Assembly (NCBI GenBank): GCA_031267615.1
Contig: JAIRYM010000103.1
Location: 1 to 37,344, forward strand
From: Dysgonamonadaceae bacterium
GTDB lineage: Bacteria > Bacteroidota > Bacteroidia > Bacteroidales > Azobacteroidaceae
Length of the DNA stretch: 37,344 nt
Direction of reading: 5' to 3'
A program made the translations under genes and the position numbers. The notes under the pieces were generated by a model that was not told the DNA's origin, searched no databases, and was given only the letters and a program-made list of their open reading frames with translations. Each line of letters starts with the position of its first letter. Position 1 is the stretch's first letter. Below, in pieces: positions 22,732-29,972 of the stretch.

Positions 22732-25308
22732 ATGGAACAAAAAAGTTTCCCATTTGAAACGGAAAAGAAAAGCTTTTCCTTCGACGAAGCATTCAAGGCT
22801 TCAATCGACTACTTCAACGGCGACGAACTTGCTGCCAAAGTTTTCGTCAACAAATACGCCCTGAAAGATGCTTTCGGCAATATCTACGAGAAAACTCCCG
22901 CCGATATGCACAGACGACTGACAAATGAAATATCGCGTATCGAAAACAAATATCCAAATCCTGTAGGCGAAGAAACACTGCATCATCTTTTCGACCATTT
23001 CCGGTATATCGTGCCGCAGGGAAGTCCTATGACAGGAATCGGCAATCAGTATCAGATAGCTTCTCTGTCAAACTGTTTCGTTATCGGACTCGACGGACAG
23101 GCAGACTCATACGGCGCAATCATACGCATTGACGAAGAACAGGTGCAACTGATGAAACGGCGCGGAGGCGTAGGACACGACCTGTCACACATACGCCCGA
23201 AAGGATCACCGGTCAAAAACTCCGCACTGACATCAACAGGACTTGTGCCGTTTATGGAACGATATTCCAATTCTACACGCGAAGTTGCACAGGATGGACG
23301 GCGAGGCGCACTGATGCTGAGCGTATCTGTCAAGCATCCCGACGCCGAATCGTTTATAGACGCTAAAATGTCGGAAGGGAAAGTCACAGGAGCTAATGTA
23401 TCAGTCAAAGTCAGCGACGAATTTATGGAGGCTGCTGCCGGCAACAAGTCTTTTATTCAGCAGTATCCCGTGGACGCCCTAAAACCTGAGTACACGAAGG
23501 AAACCGACGCCAGAGCGCTATGGAACAAAATTATACACAATGCCTGGAAGTCTGCTGAACCAGGAGTACTGTTCTGGGACACCATACTGAGAGAATCAAT
23601 ACCGGACTGCTATGCAGATCTCGGATTCGGGACCGTTTCGACAAACCCATGCGGAGAGATACCCCTATGCCCGTACGACAGCTGCAGACTGCTCGCAATC
23701 AACCTCTATTCATACGTCAATGAACCGTTCACACCCGAAGCAAAGTTTGACTTCGATCTATTCAAGACTCACGTGAACTATGCACAGCGTATCATGGATG
23801 ATATCATAGATCTGGAGATAGAGAAAATAGACACTATTATAAGAAAGATAAACAGCGACCCGGAAGACAGAGAAGTGAAGCACGCAGAAGAGATGCTGTG
23901 GCAAAAGATCCGCCGCAAGACCCTGCTCGGAAGGCGAACCGGTGTTGGCGTCACAGCCGAAGGAGACATGATTGCTGCAGTCGGACTGAGGTACGGAACG
24001 GAAGAGGCTACTGCCTTCTCCGAGAACGTACACAAGACGCTCGCGCTGGCAGCCTATCGCTCATCGGTAACAATGGCGAAAGAACGCGGGATGTTTGAAA
24101 TCTTCGACGTCAGGCGCGAAGAAAACAACCCCTTCATACAGCGACTGCAAGAAGCAGACCCAGGTCTGGCAGAAGACATGCGCAAGTTCGGACGCCGAAA
24201 CATAGCCTGCCTGACCATTGCACCGACAGGCACAACATCACTGATGACCCAGACCTCGTCTGGCATCGAACCCGTCTTCCTCCCAGTATACAAGCGCCGC
24301 CGCAAGGTAAACCCAAACGATATCGACGTTAAAGTCGACTTCGTGGATGAGACAGGAGACTCATGGGAAGAATACACCATCCTGCATCACAAGTTCGTAG
24401 ACTGGATGGTGGCGAACAATTATCAGCCGGCAAAGATATATTCACAGGAAGAGCTCGAAGAGCTGGTTGAGAAGTCACCATACTACCGAGCAACCTCGAG
24501 CGACGTAGACTGGATGCAGAAGGTGCAGATGCAGGGCAGGGTGCAGAAATGGGTAGACCACTCAATCAGCGTAACCATCAACCTGCCGAACGAAGCAAGC
24601 GAAGAACTGGTAGACAAACTGTATACCGAAGCCTGGAAATCAGGATGCAAAGGCTGCACGGTCTATCGCGACGGCTCGCGGAACGGCGTACTGGTGTCAG
24701 ACGAGAAGGCGAAGAGCGGCAAGGGAGACAGTCGCCCCGAATGTCCCCCCCAGCCGATAATCGTACCAAAAAGACCCCGCGAGCTCGAAGCCGACATAGT
24801 CAAGTTCCAAAACAACAAAGAGAAATGGATCGCATTCATCGGACTTCTTAACGGCCGCCCCTATGAGATCTTCACTGGACTGAACGACGAAGAAGAAGGC
24901 ATATTCATCCCGAAGAACGTATCGCGAGGCACGATAATAAAGAACACCGACGAGCACGGAGTCAAGCGGTACGACTTCCAGTACCGCAACGCGAGAGGTT
25001 ACAAGACAACGATCGAAGGGCTGTCCGAGAAGTTCGATCCCGAATACTGGAACTACGCCAAGCTCATCTCGGGAGTGCTGCGGTACGGCATGCCGATCGA
25101 ACAGGTGCTCAAACTCATTGAAGGGCTTCAGTTGCACGACGAGAGCATCAACACATGGAAATCCGGCGTCAACCGCGCACTAAAGAAATACGTGACCGAC
25201 GGCATCGAGGCTAAGGGACAGAAATGCCCGAACTGCGGTCAGGAAACACTGGTCTATCAGGAGGGATGCCTCACATGCCGCACCTGCGGCAGTTCGAAGT
25301 GCGGATAA
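22732..25308 (+). CDS. nrdJ: Adenosylcobalamin-dependent (class II) ribonucleotide reductase
   Basis: Reduces ribonucleotides to deoxyribonucleotides using B12, independent of oxygen. The 858 residues show the class II NrdJ architecture: YIVPQGSPMTGIGNQYQIAS then SNCFVIG (first redox Cys), MKRRGGVGHDLSHIRPKGS, NPCGEIPLCPYDSCRLLAIN (radical Cys region), RTGVGVTAEGD, IAPTGTTSLMTQTSSGIEP and SITVNLPNEASEE-like SVTINLPNEASEE. The C-terminal tail has two CxxC pairs (KCPNCGQ and CLTCRTCG), the usual NrdJ zinc-ribbon/reducing tail. The 5' third is AT-rich like its neighbours, while the 3' part becomes clearly GC-richer and leads into the GC-rich repeat region. It is alone in its operon. Confidence 0.94.
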   Translation: MEQKSFPFETEKKSFSFDEAFKASIDYFNGDELAAKVFVNKYALKDAFGNIYEKTPADMHRRLTNEISRIENKYPNPVGEETLHHLFDHFRYIVPQGSPMTGIGNQYQIASLSNCFVIGLDGQADSYGAIIRIDEEQVQLMKRRGGVGHDLSHIRPKGSPVKNSALTSTGLVPFMERYSNSTREVAQDGRRGALMLSVSVKHPDAESFIDAKMSEGKVTGANVSVKVSDEFMEAAAGNKSFIQQYPVDALKPEYTKETDARALWNKIIHNAWKSAEPGVLFWDTILRESIPDCYADLGFGTVSTNPCGEIPLCPYDSCRLLAINLYSYVNEPFTPEAKFDFDLFKTHVNYAQRIMDDIIDLEIEKIDTIIRKINSDPEDREVKHAEEMLWQKIRRKTLLGRRTGVGVTAEGDMIAAVGLRYGTEEATAFSENVHKTLALAAYRSSVTMAKERGMFEIFDVRREENNPFIQRLQEADPGLAEDMRKFGRRNIACLTIAPTGTTSLMTQTSSGIEPVFLPVYKRRRKVNPNDIDVKVDFVDETGDSWEEYTILHHKFVDWMVANNYQPAKIYSQEELEELVEKSPYYRATSSDVDWMQKVQMQGRVQKWVDHSISVTINLPNEASEELVDKLYTEAWKSGCKGCTVYRDGSRNGVLVSDEKAKSGKGDSRPECPPQPIIVPKRPRELEADIVKFQNNKEKWIAFIGLLNGRPYEIFTGLNDEEEGIFIPKNVSRGTIIKNTDEHGVKRYDFQYRNARGYKTTIEGLSEKFDPEYWNYAKLISGVLRYGMPIEQVLKLIEGLQLHDESINTWKSGVNRALKKYVTDGIEAKGQKCPNCGQETLVYQEGCLTCRTCGSSKCG

Positions 25309-25360
25309 CCGGCAATCATATTAATTTAAGCGTATCACCCGCCCGGGCGAGCAGGAGTCT

Positions 25361-25387
25361 GGCGCCCACAAGGGACGCCCCTGCATG
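25361..25387 (-). repeat. REP-like palindromic element, copy 1
   Basis: Read on the minus strand this is close to GCAGGGGCGTCCCTTGTGGG followed by CGCC, and matches the copy at 25511-25540 in opposite orientation. The core forms an imperfect hairpin (GGGCGNCC around TTGT with GGGNGCC). Short GC-rich palindromes of this type occur in many copies in some bacterial genomes as REP or BIME elements. Confidence 0.6.
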
Positions 25388-25389
25388 TC

Positions 25390-25448
25390 CGTACGTCTTT
25401 TCATCAGGGGCGCTTTCCCGCTTGCGCGGGCGCTCGGTGCGTCCTGTT
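25390..25448 (+). repeat. 59-bp inverted repeat, left arm
   Basis: Matches the reverse complement of 25590-25648 at 53 of 59 positions by my hand alignment. It contains CTTTTCATCAGGGGCGCTTT and GGTGCGTCCTGTT. The two arms could fold into a long stem enclosing about 140 bases, or be two oppositely oriented copies of a dispersed repeat. Confidence 0.8.
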
Positions 25449-25510
25449 ACCCTGCAGGCGGGCGACGTCGAGGTGCAACGACGGGCGACGTTCAGGCACG
25501 ACGACGGGAA

Positions 25511-25540
25511 CGTGCGTAGGGGCGCCCCTTGTGGGTGCCC
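25511..25540 (+). repeat. REP-like palindromic element, copy 2
   Basis: Plus-strand copy of the element at 25361-25387, with core GGGCGCCCC-TTGT-GGGTGCCC forming an 8-bp hairpin with one G-U pair. The order of elements across the region is copy 1, left arm, copy 2, right arm, so the two inverted pairs interlock rather than nest. Confidence 0.6.
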
Positions 25541-25589
25541 GACAGGTGTACGGGCGTACGTGGGTCGGCGGCGACGAAGAGCGGAGGGG

Positions 25590-25648
25590 AACAGGACGCA
25601 CCAAGCGCCCGCGACAGCGGAAAAGCGCCCCTGATGAAAAGGTGTACG
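25590..25648 (-). repeat. 59-bp inverted repeat, right arm
   Basis: Partner of 25390-25448 in opposite orientation (53 of 59 identical by eye). The six differences are scattered, suggesting divergence after duplication rather than recent copying. Confidence 0.8.
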
Positions 25649-25708
25649 AACAGCGGAAGGATGCCCGAGAGGACGAGGGTCGCTCGTTCGGGCGTACGAG
25701 AGACTGGC

Positions 25709-25787
25709 ATACGGGCGATGAAGAGACACCAATACGGGCGATGAAGAGATGCCAATACGGGCGATGAAGAGATGCCAATACGGGCGT
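25709..25787. repeat. Three full and one partial 23-bp tandem repeats
   Basis: Units at 25709-25731, 25732-25754 and 25755-25777, with a partial copy at 25778-25787. Each begins ATACGGGCGATGAAGAGA; the second and third are identical and the first differs at two bases. A 23-bp period cannot keep a reading frame. The motif CGGGCGTA also occurs just outside the array (about 25551 and 25689), suggesting the array grew from a dispersed element. Confidence 0.9.
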
Positions 25788-25854
25788 ATGCGAGGCAGCA
25801 ATACATTAATAATATTATATCCATATAAACAGTAATTTAAATTGAGAGAAGAAC

Positions 25855-27159
25855 ATGGCAGCATTTGTGATAGAAGGAGGCAGGAGACTGAGTGGCGAGA
25901 TTACGCCGCAGGGCGCCAAGAATGAGGCGCTGCAGGTGATATGTGCGACGTTGCTGACGAAGGAAACGGTGGTGATAAGGAACGTGCCGGAAATAAGCGA
26001 CGTCAAGAATCTTATTGAGCTGATACGGAGGCTCGGGGTGAAGGTAGAGAGGCTGACGGACGGTGAATATTCGTTTCAAGCCTCGGAACTGGATCTCGAC
26101 TACATGGAGACGGAGGATTATGTGATCAGAATGCGGATGCTGAGAGGGTCGGTGATGCTGATCGGCCCGCTCGTGGCAAGGACAGGACGCGCTACGGCGC
26201 CAAAGCCGGGGGGAGACCGGATTGGCAGGCGACGGCTGGATACTCATTTCACGGGGATCGGCAAACTGGGCGCTGAGTTTAATTATAATGCTTCGCGGCA
26301 GGTGTATGAGGTGAGGGCGAGGGAGTTGAAGGGGGCTTACATGCTGCTGGATGAAGCCTCGGTGACGGGTACGGCGAACGTTCTGATGGCGGCTGTTTTG
26401 GCGAAGGGCAAGACGACGGTTTATAACGCGGCATGCGAACCCTACGTCCAGCAGCTCGCAAGGATGCTTAATGCAATGGGGGCGAGGATAGAAGGTATTG
26501 CTTCCAATCTGCTGCAAATCCGGGGCGTAGACTGTCTGAAGGGCTGCTCGCATACTGTGTTACCGGATATGATCGAGGTCGGAAGTTTCATTGGCATGGC
26601 TGCCATGACGCGTTCAGAAGTGACGATTAAACGGGTGTCATTCGATGACCTCGGTATTATTCCCGACGCCTTCCGGAGGCTCGGCATTGCGGTTGAGCGT
26701 CGGGGGGACGATATTGTCGTGCCAGGGCAGGATTCATATACGATTGAGACTTTCATGGACGGGTCGATAATGACGGTTGCCGATGCCCCGTGGCCTGGTC
26801 TGACGCCTGATTTGCTGAGCGTCTTTCTGGTTGTTGCAACCCAGGCGAAGGGTAGCGTGCTAATCCATCAAAAGATGTTTGAGAGCCGGCTCTTCTTTGT
26901 TGACAAACTGATTGACATGGGAGCGCAGATAATATTGTGCGATCCTCACCGCGCGACCGTTATCGGGTCTGACCGCCGGTACAGTCTTCGTGCCGCGACA
27001 ATGACTTCTCCCGACATCCGCGCGGGCATCGCGATGCTGATTGCAGCCATGTCAGCGGAAGGCGTGAGTTATATTCACAACATCGACCAGATTGACAGGG
27101 GCTACGAGAGCATAGACTCGAGGTTGAATGTCATTGGCGCTAATATTTCAAGGGAATGA
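25855..27159 (+). CDS. murA: UDP-N-acetylglucosamine 1-carboxyvinyltransferase with Asp in place of catalytic Cys
   Basis: First committed step of peptidoglycan synthesis: transfers enolpyruvate from PEP to UDP-GlcNAc in the cytoplasm. The 434 residues match the Bacteroidota form throughout (FVIEGGRRLSGEITPQGAKN, LLDEASVTGTANVLMAAVLA, VLPDMIEVGSFIGMAAMT, LTPDLLSVFLVVATQAKGS). The residue equivalent to E. coli Cys115 is Asp121 in KPGGDRIGRRRLDTH. In MurA of mycobacteria, chlamydiae and most Bacteroidota this change keeps activity but makes the enzyme insensitive to fosfomycin. The start follows GAGAGAAG. The stop overlaps the start of rimM (ATGA), so the two are translationally coupled. GC content is higher than the window average. 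Confidence 0.95.
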   Translation: MAAFVIEGGRRLSGEITPQGAKNEALQVICATLLTKETVVIRNVPEISDVKNLIELIRRLGVKVERLTDGEYSFQASELDLDYMETEDYVIRMRMLRGSVMLIGPLVARTGRATAPKPGGDRIGRRRLDTHFTGIGKLGAEFNYNASRQVYEVRARELKGAYMLLDEASVTGTANVLMAAVLAKGKTTVYNAACEPYVQQLARMLNAMGARIEGIASNLLQIRGVDCLKGCSHTVLPDMIEVGSFIGMAAMTRSEVTIKRVSFDDLGIIPDAFRRLGIAVERRGDDIVVPGQDSYTIETFMDGSIMTVADAPWPGLTPDLLSVFLVVATQAKGSVLIHQKMFESRLFFVDKLIDMGAQIILCDPHRATVIGSDRRYSLRAATMTSPDIRAGIAMLIAAMSAEGVSYIHNIDQIDRGYESIDSRLNVIGANISRE

Positions 27160-27692
27160 TCGGTCGGGATGAAATAACAAGGGCGGGCGAGTTTCGGAAG
27201 CCTCACGGTGTGCGCGGGGAGATCGGGTTCACGTTTACGGAAGGTTTGTTTGACGGCGCCGGCGGCTCCGGACGCCGGTTTGTGTTCTGTGAGATTGACG
27301 GGCTTTTCGTTCCGTTCTGCATTGACGACTGCCGGCTAACGTCCTGTTCGTCCGGCATTATGAGTGTCATCGGTCTTGATTCTGTTGAAAAGGTAAGGTT
27401 GCTGGCGAACAGATGGTTTTATGTTCCCGATGAGTATCTGAAAGTTAGAGGCGACAGTGTTTCCAGGGGCTGGCGTCGCTTCTTGCACTACGTTCTTGTT
27501 GATGATTCAGCGGGCGTGGTTGGAACTGTTTCGGGGATTGATTCTTCGACGCTCAATACTTTGTTTGTCGTATCTTCGGGAGCCAGCGAGTTTCTTGTTC
27601 CCGCCGCCGAAGAGTTCATAGTTTCGATTGATGAATCGCGAAAGGTGCTGACTGTTAATCTGCCTTCGGGGCTGCTTGATCTTTCTTCCTGA
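27156..27692 (+). CDS. rimM: Ribosome maturation factor RimM
   Basis: Binds ribosomal protein S19 and helps assemble the 30S head. 178 residues; the N-terminal beta-barrel begins EITRAGEFRKPHGVRGEIGF, with the family's G-x-x-x-K-x-H-G-x-x-G-E motif, and the C-terminal PRC-like barrel includes FLVPAAEEFIVSIDESRKVL followed by LPSGLLDL. The start codon overlaps the murA stop by 4 bp. The murA-rimM pairing is common in Bacteroidota. It converges on ridA with only about 27 bp between stops. Confidence 0.92.
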   Translation: MIGRDEITRAGEFRKPHGVRGEIGFTFTEGLFDGAGGSGRRFVFCEIDGLFVPFCIDDCRLTSCSSGIMSVIGLDSVEKVRLLANRWFYVPDEYLKVRGDSVSRGWRRFLHYVLVDDSAGVVGTVSGIDSSTLNTLFVVSSGASEFLVPAAEEFIVSIDESRKVLTVNLPSGLLDLSS

Positions 27693-27719
27693 TGATTCGA
27701 CAGAGGTAGCTTGAATCGA

Positions 27720-28097
27720 TTAAGATGCTGCAATAACTTCAACTTCAACTAATCCACCTTTCGGTAAGGTTTTTACAGCTACAGCCGAGCGAGCTGGATA
27801 CGGCTGGTGAAAGTATTGTGCATAAACAGCGTTAAGCGCAGCAAAATCATCCATATTAATGAGAAAGACAGTGGTTTTGACGATGTTATCAAACCCAAGT
27901 CCTGCTTCTGTAAGGACTGCGCCGATATTCTTGAACGCCTGCTCTGCCTGTTCTGATACATTGTTTGCTGCAAATTCGCCTGTTTCGGGGTTAATGCCCA
28001 GCTGTCCTGATAGAAATACAAGGTTTCCTGCTTTCACAGCCTGTGAATATGGTCCTATGGCAGCGGGTGCGCTTTTGGTAGATATTGCCTGTTTCAT
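27720..28097 (-). CDS. ridA: RidA-family enamine/imine deaminase
   Basis: Hydrolyses reactive enamine/imine intermediates from PLP-dependent enzymes; cytoplasmic trimer. From the ATG at 28097 (MKQAISTKSAPAAIGPYSQA) the protein has 126 residues, the usual family length; a second ATG at 28115 would overlap asnB by 14 bp and add six residues without homology. Family residues visible include GPYSQAVKAGNLVFLSGQLG, NIVKTTVFL and the C-terminal YPARSAVAVKTLPKGGLVEV with the substrate-binding Arg. It lies 4 bp after asnB, so they form one operon. Confidence 0.93.
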   Translation of the reverse strand: MKQAISTKSAPAAIGPYSQAVKAGNLVFLSGQLGINPETGEFAANNVSEQAEQAFKNIGAVLTEAGLGFDNIVKTTVFLINMDDFAALNAVYAQYFHQPYPARSAVAVKTLPKGGLVEVEVIAAS

Positions 28098-28101
28098 TTG
28101 T

Positions 28102-29826
28102 TTAATACGAATCATTATGTACGGTTTTCACTGCTCGTCCCGACGGGTCTATCATTTTCTTGAAAGCCTCGTCCCATTCGAGGGCAGCAGGCGTACTGCA
28201 TGCAACGGAAGGTACGGAAGGTACAGTTTTTGCGGCTGCTTCGGAGGGAAACAGTTCTTCGAAAATAGTGCGGTAGTGATACTCTTCTTTTGTCATCGGT
28301 GGATTGATTGGGAAACGTTCTGCGGCAACGGCAAACTGTTCGTCAGATACTTGTGAAGAGGCGATCTCGCGCAGTGTATCAATCCAGCTGTAACCAACGC
28401 CGTCGGAAAATTGCTCTTTCTGTCGCCACGCAACGCTTTCGGGCAGGAAACTCTCAAATGCTTTACGCAATATCCATTTTTCCATGCGGTTTTTCAAGCC
28501 GCTTAACTTATCGACAGGGTTAAGCCGCATCGCAACGTCCATAAACTCTTTGTCGAGGAACGGAACGCGTCCTTCTACGCCCCACGCTGCCAGCGATTTG
28601 TTAGCACGCAGACAGTCGTAAAGATGCAGTTTGTCGAGTTTGCGCACTGTTTCTTCGTGCAATGCCTTTGCGTCCGGTGCTTTATGGAAATAGAGATAAC
28701 CTCCGAAAATCTCGTCTGCGCCTTCGCCCGACAGTACCATCTTTATGCCCATTGAACGTATAACTCGTGCTAAAAGATACATTGGTGTAGATGCACGTAT
28801 GGTTGTTACGTCATAAGTTTCAATATGATATATAACGTCTCGAATAGCGTCAAGTCCTTCTTGAATCGTAAAATGGACTTCGTGATGGACAGTGCCAATA
28901 TGTTCCGCTACTTTTTGCGCGGCTGCAAGGTCCGGCGATCCTTCCAATCCTACGGCAAACGAATGCAGGCGGGGCCACCACGCTTTTTGCGTACCGTCGC
29001 CTTCGATGCGCTGCGAAGCGTATTTTTTTGCTACTGCAGAAACTATCGAAGAATCCAAACCTCCGGAAAGCAGCACTCCATAAGGCACGTCTGTCATCAG
29101 TTGGCGGCGCACGGCTGCTTCGAGGGCATCACGCAGTTGTTCAATCACTTTCAGGTCGTCTTCGGCTGAAACATTATCTTTTACTGCATCGTATTCCATC
29201 CAGTCGCGTTTATACCAGCGTACGAAGTTAAATCCCGACGATGAGCCTTTTATTCTGTCTCCTTCGCCTCGTTCAGAATATAAATAATGTCCAGGAGGGA
29301 ATGATTCTATTTCCGTACAATATCCTTCGAGGGCTTTCAATTCAGATGCTACAAAAAGCAATCCGCTTTCGTCGCTTCCTATATATAGTGGTATTATGCC
29401 GATATGGTCGCGTGCGATGAGAATACTGTCTTTTGTTTCATCGTAGAGAGCAAAAGCAAATATACCGTTCAAATCTTCAAGAAAATTTACGCCTTTTTCA
29501 AGGTAAAGCGAAAGAATTACTTCACAGTCTGATTTTGTTTTAAACTTGTATGAATCGCCTTGACGTTCACGAATATCGTAATGATTATATATTTCGCCGT
29601 TTACGGCAAGCGTTACTTTTCCATCAGGCGAGAACAGCGGCTGACGTCCAGACTGCGGGTCAACAATCGCCAAGCGTTCATGAGCAAGGATTGTTTTGTC
29701 GCTGCAATAGATTCCTGACCAGTCAGGTCCGCGATGACGTATTCTTTTCGACATAGCCAATGCCTGTTTTCGCAACCTGTTGTCAGGGTTCTCCTTAATA
29801 CCAAATATTCCTACAATTCCACACAT
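28102..29826 (-). CDS. asnB: Asparagine synthase (glutamine-hydrolysing)
   Basis: Makes asparagine from aspartate, ATP and glutamine nitrogen. 574 residues: an N-terminal class II glutaminase with Cys2 as nucleophile (MCGIVGIFG), RIRHRGPDWSGIY, HERLAIVDPQSGRQPLFS and AVNGEIYNH; then the synthetase domain with the pyrophosphatase loop VLLSGGLDSSIVSAVA and VLSGEGADEIFGGYLYFHKA. Length fits the AsnB type of enteric bacteria and Bacteroidota. A -7 element is at 29909-29916. ridA follows after 4 bp. Confidence 0.95.
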   Translation of the reverse strand: MCGIVGIFGIKENPDNRLRKQALAMSKRIRHRGPDWSGIYCSDKTILAHERLAIVDPQSGRQPLFSPDGKVTLAVNGEIYNHYDIRERQGDSYKFKTKSDCEVILSLYLEKGVNFLEDLNGIFAFALYDETKDSILIARDHIGIIPLYIGSDESGLLFVASELKALEGYCTEIESFPPGHYLYSERGEGDRIKGSSSGFNFVRWYKRDWMEYDAVKDNVSAEDDLKVIEQLRDALEAAVRRQLMTDVPYGVLLSGGLDSSIVSAVAKKYASQRIEGDGTQKAWWPRLHSFAVGLEGSPDLAAAQKVAEHIGTVHHEVHFTIQEGLDAIRDVIYHIETYDVTTIRASTPMYLLARVIRSMGIKMVLSGEGADEIFGGYLYFHKAPDAKALHEETVRKLDKLHLYDCLRANKSLAAWGVEGRVPFLDKEFMDVAMRLNPVDKLSGLKNRMEKWILRKAFESFLPESVAWRQKEQFSDGVGYSWIDTLREIASSQVSDEQFAVAAERFPINPPMTKEEYHYRTIFEELFPSEAAAKTVPSVPSVACSTPAALEWDEAFKKMIDPSGRAVKTVHNDSY

Positions 29827-29908
29827 ATAGAACTATAAATTAAATTACAAATTATGTTTTTTCTTTCGCTATCCCGACATCTTATCAGCATTTTTAGAAA
29901 AAACACTG

Positions 29909-29916
29909 CAAAGGTA
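29909..29916 (-). promoter_or_regulatory. -7 element of asnB-ridA
   Basis: TACCTTTG on the minus strand, about 83 bp before the asnB ATG, matches the Bacteroidota -7 element. No clear TTTG box is seen at the expected distance. Confidence 0.5.
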
Positions 29917-29972
29917 TAAAAAAAAATAATATACAATATAAAAATAATAATTATTGAAGTAAAATTTAATTT

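Larger units (their letters stand above)
25309..25854. other. GC-rich intergenic region with several repeat families
   Basis: A 546-bp stretch between nrdJ and murA is far richer in GC than the rest of the window. Many long overlapping open frames exist on both strands, but they come from the lack of AT-rich stops and share no recognisable protein. Contents: REP-like palindromes (25361-25387 and 25511-25540), a pair of 59-bp inverted repeats (25390-25448 and 25590-25648), short hairpins such as CCCGC-TTGC-GCGGG (25418-25431), and 23-bp tandem repeats (25709-25787). The final 50 bp before murA return to AT-rich sequence. Confidence 0.8.

Noticed and set aside
25309-25854. Several overlapping 70-180 codon frames on both strands
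   Set aside because: They arise from the GC-rich repeats lacking stop codons. Their translations are low-complexity Arg/Pro/Gly-rich and shared between frames, with no start context or domain.
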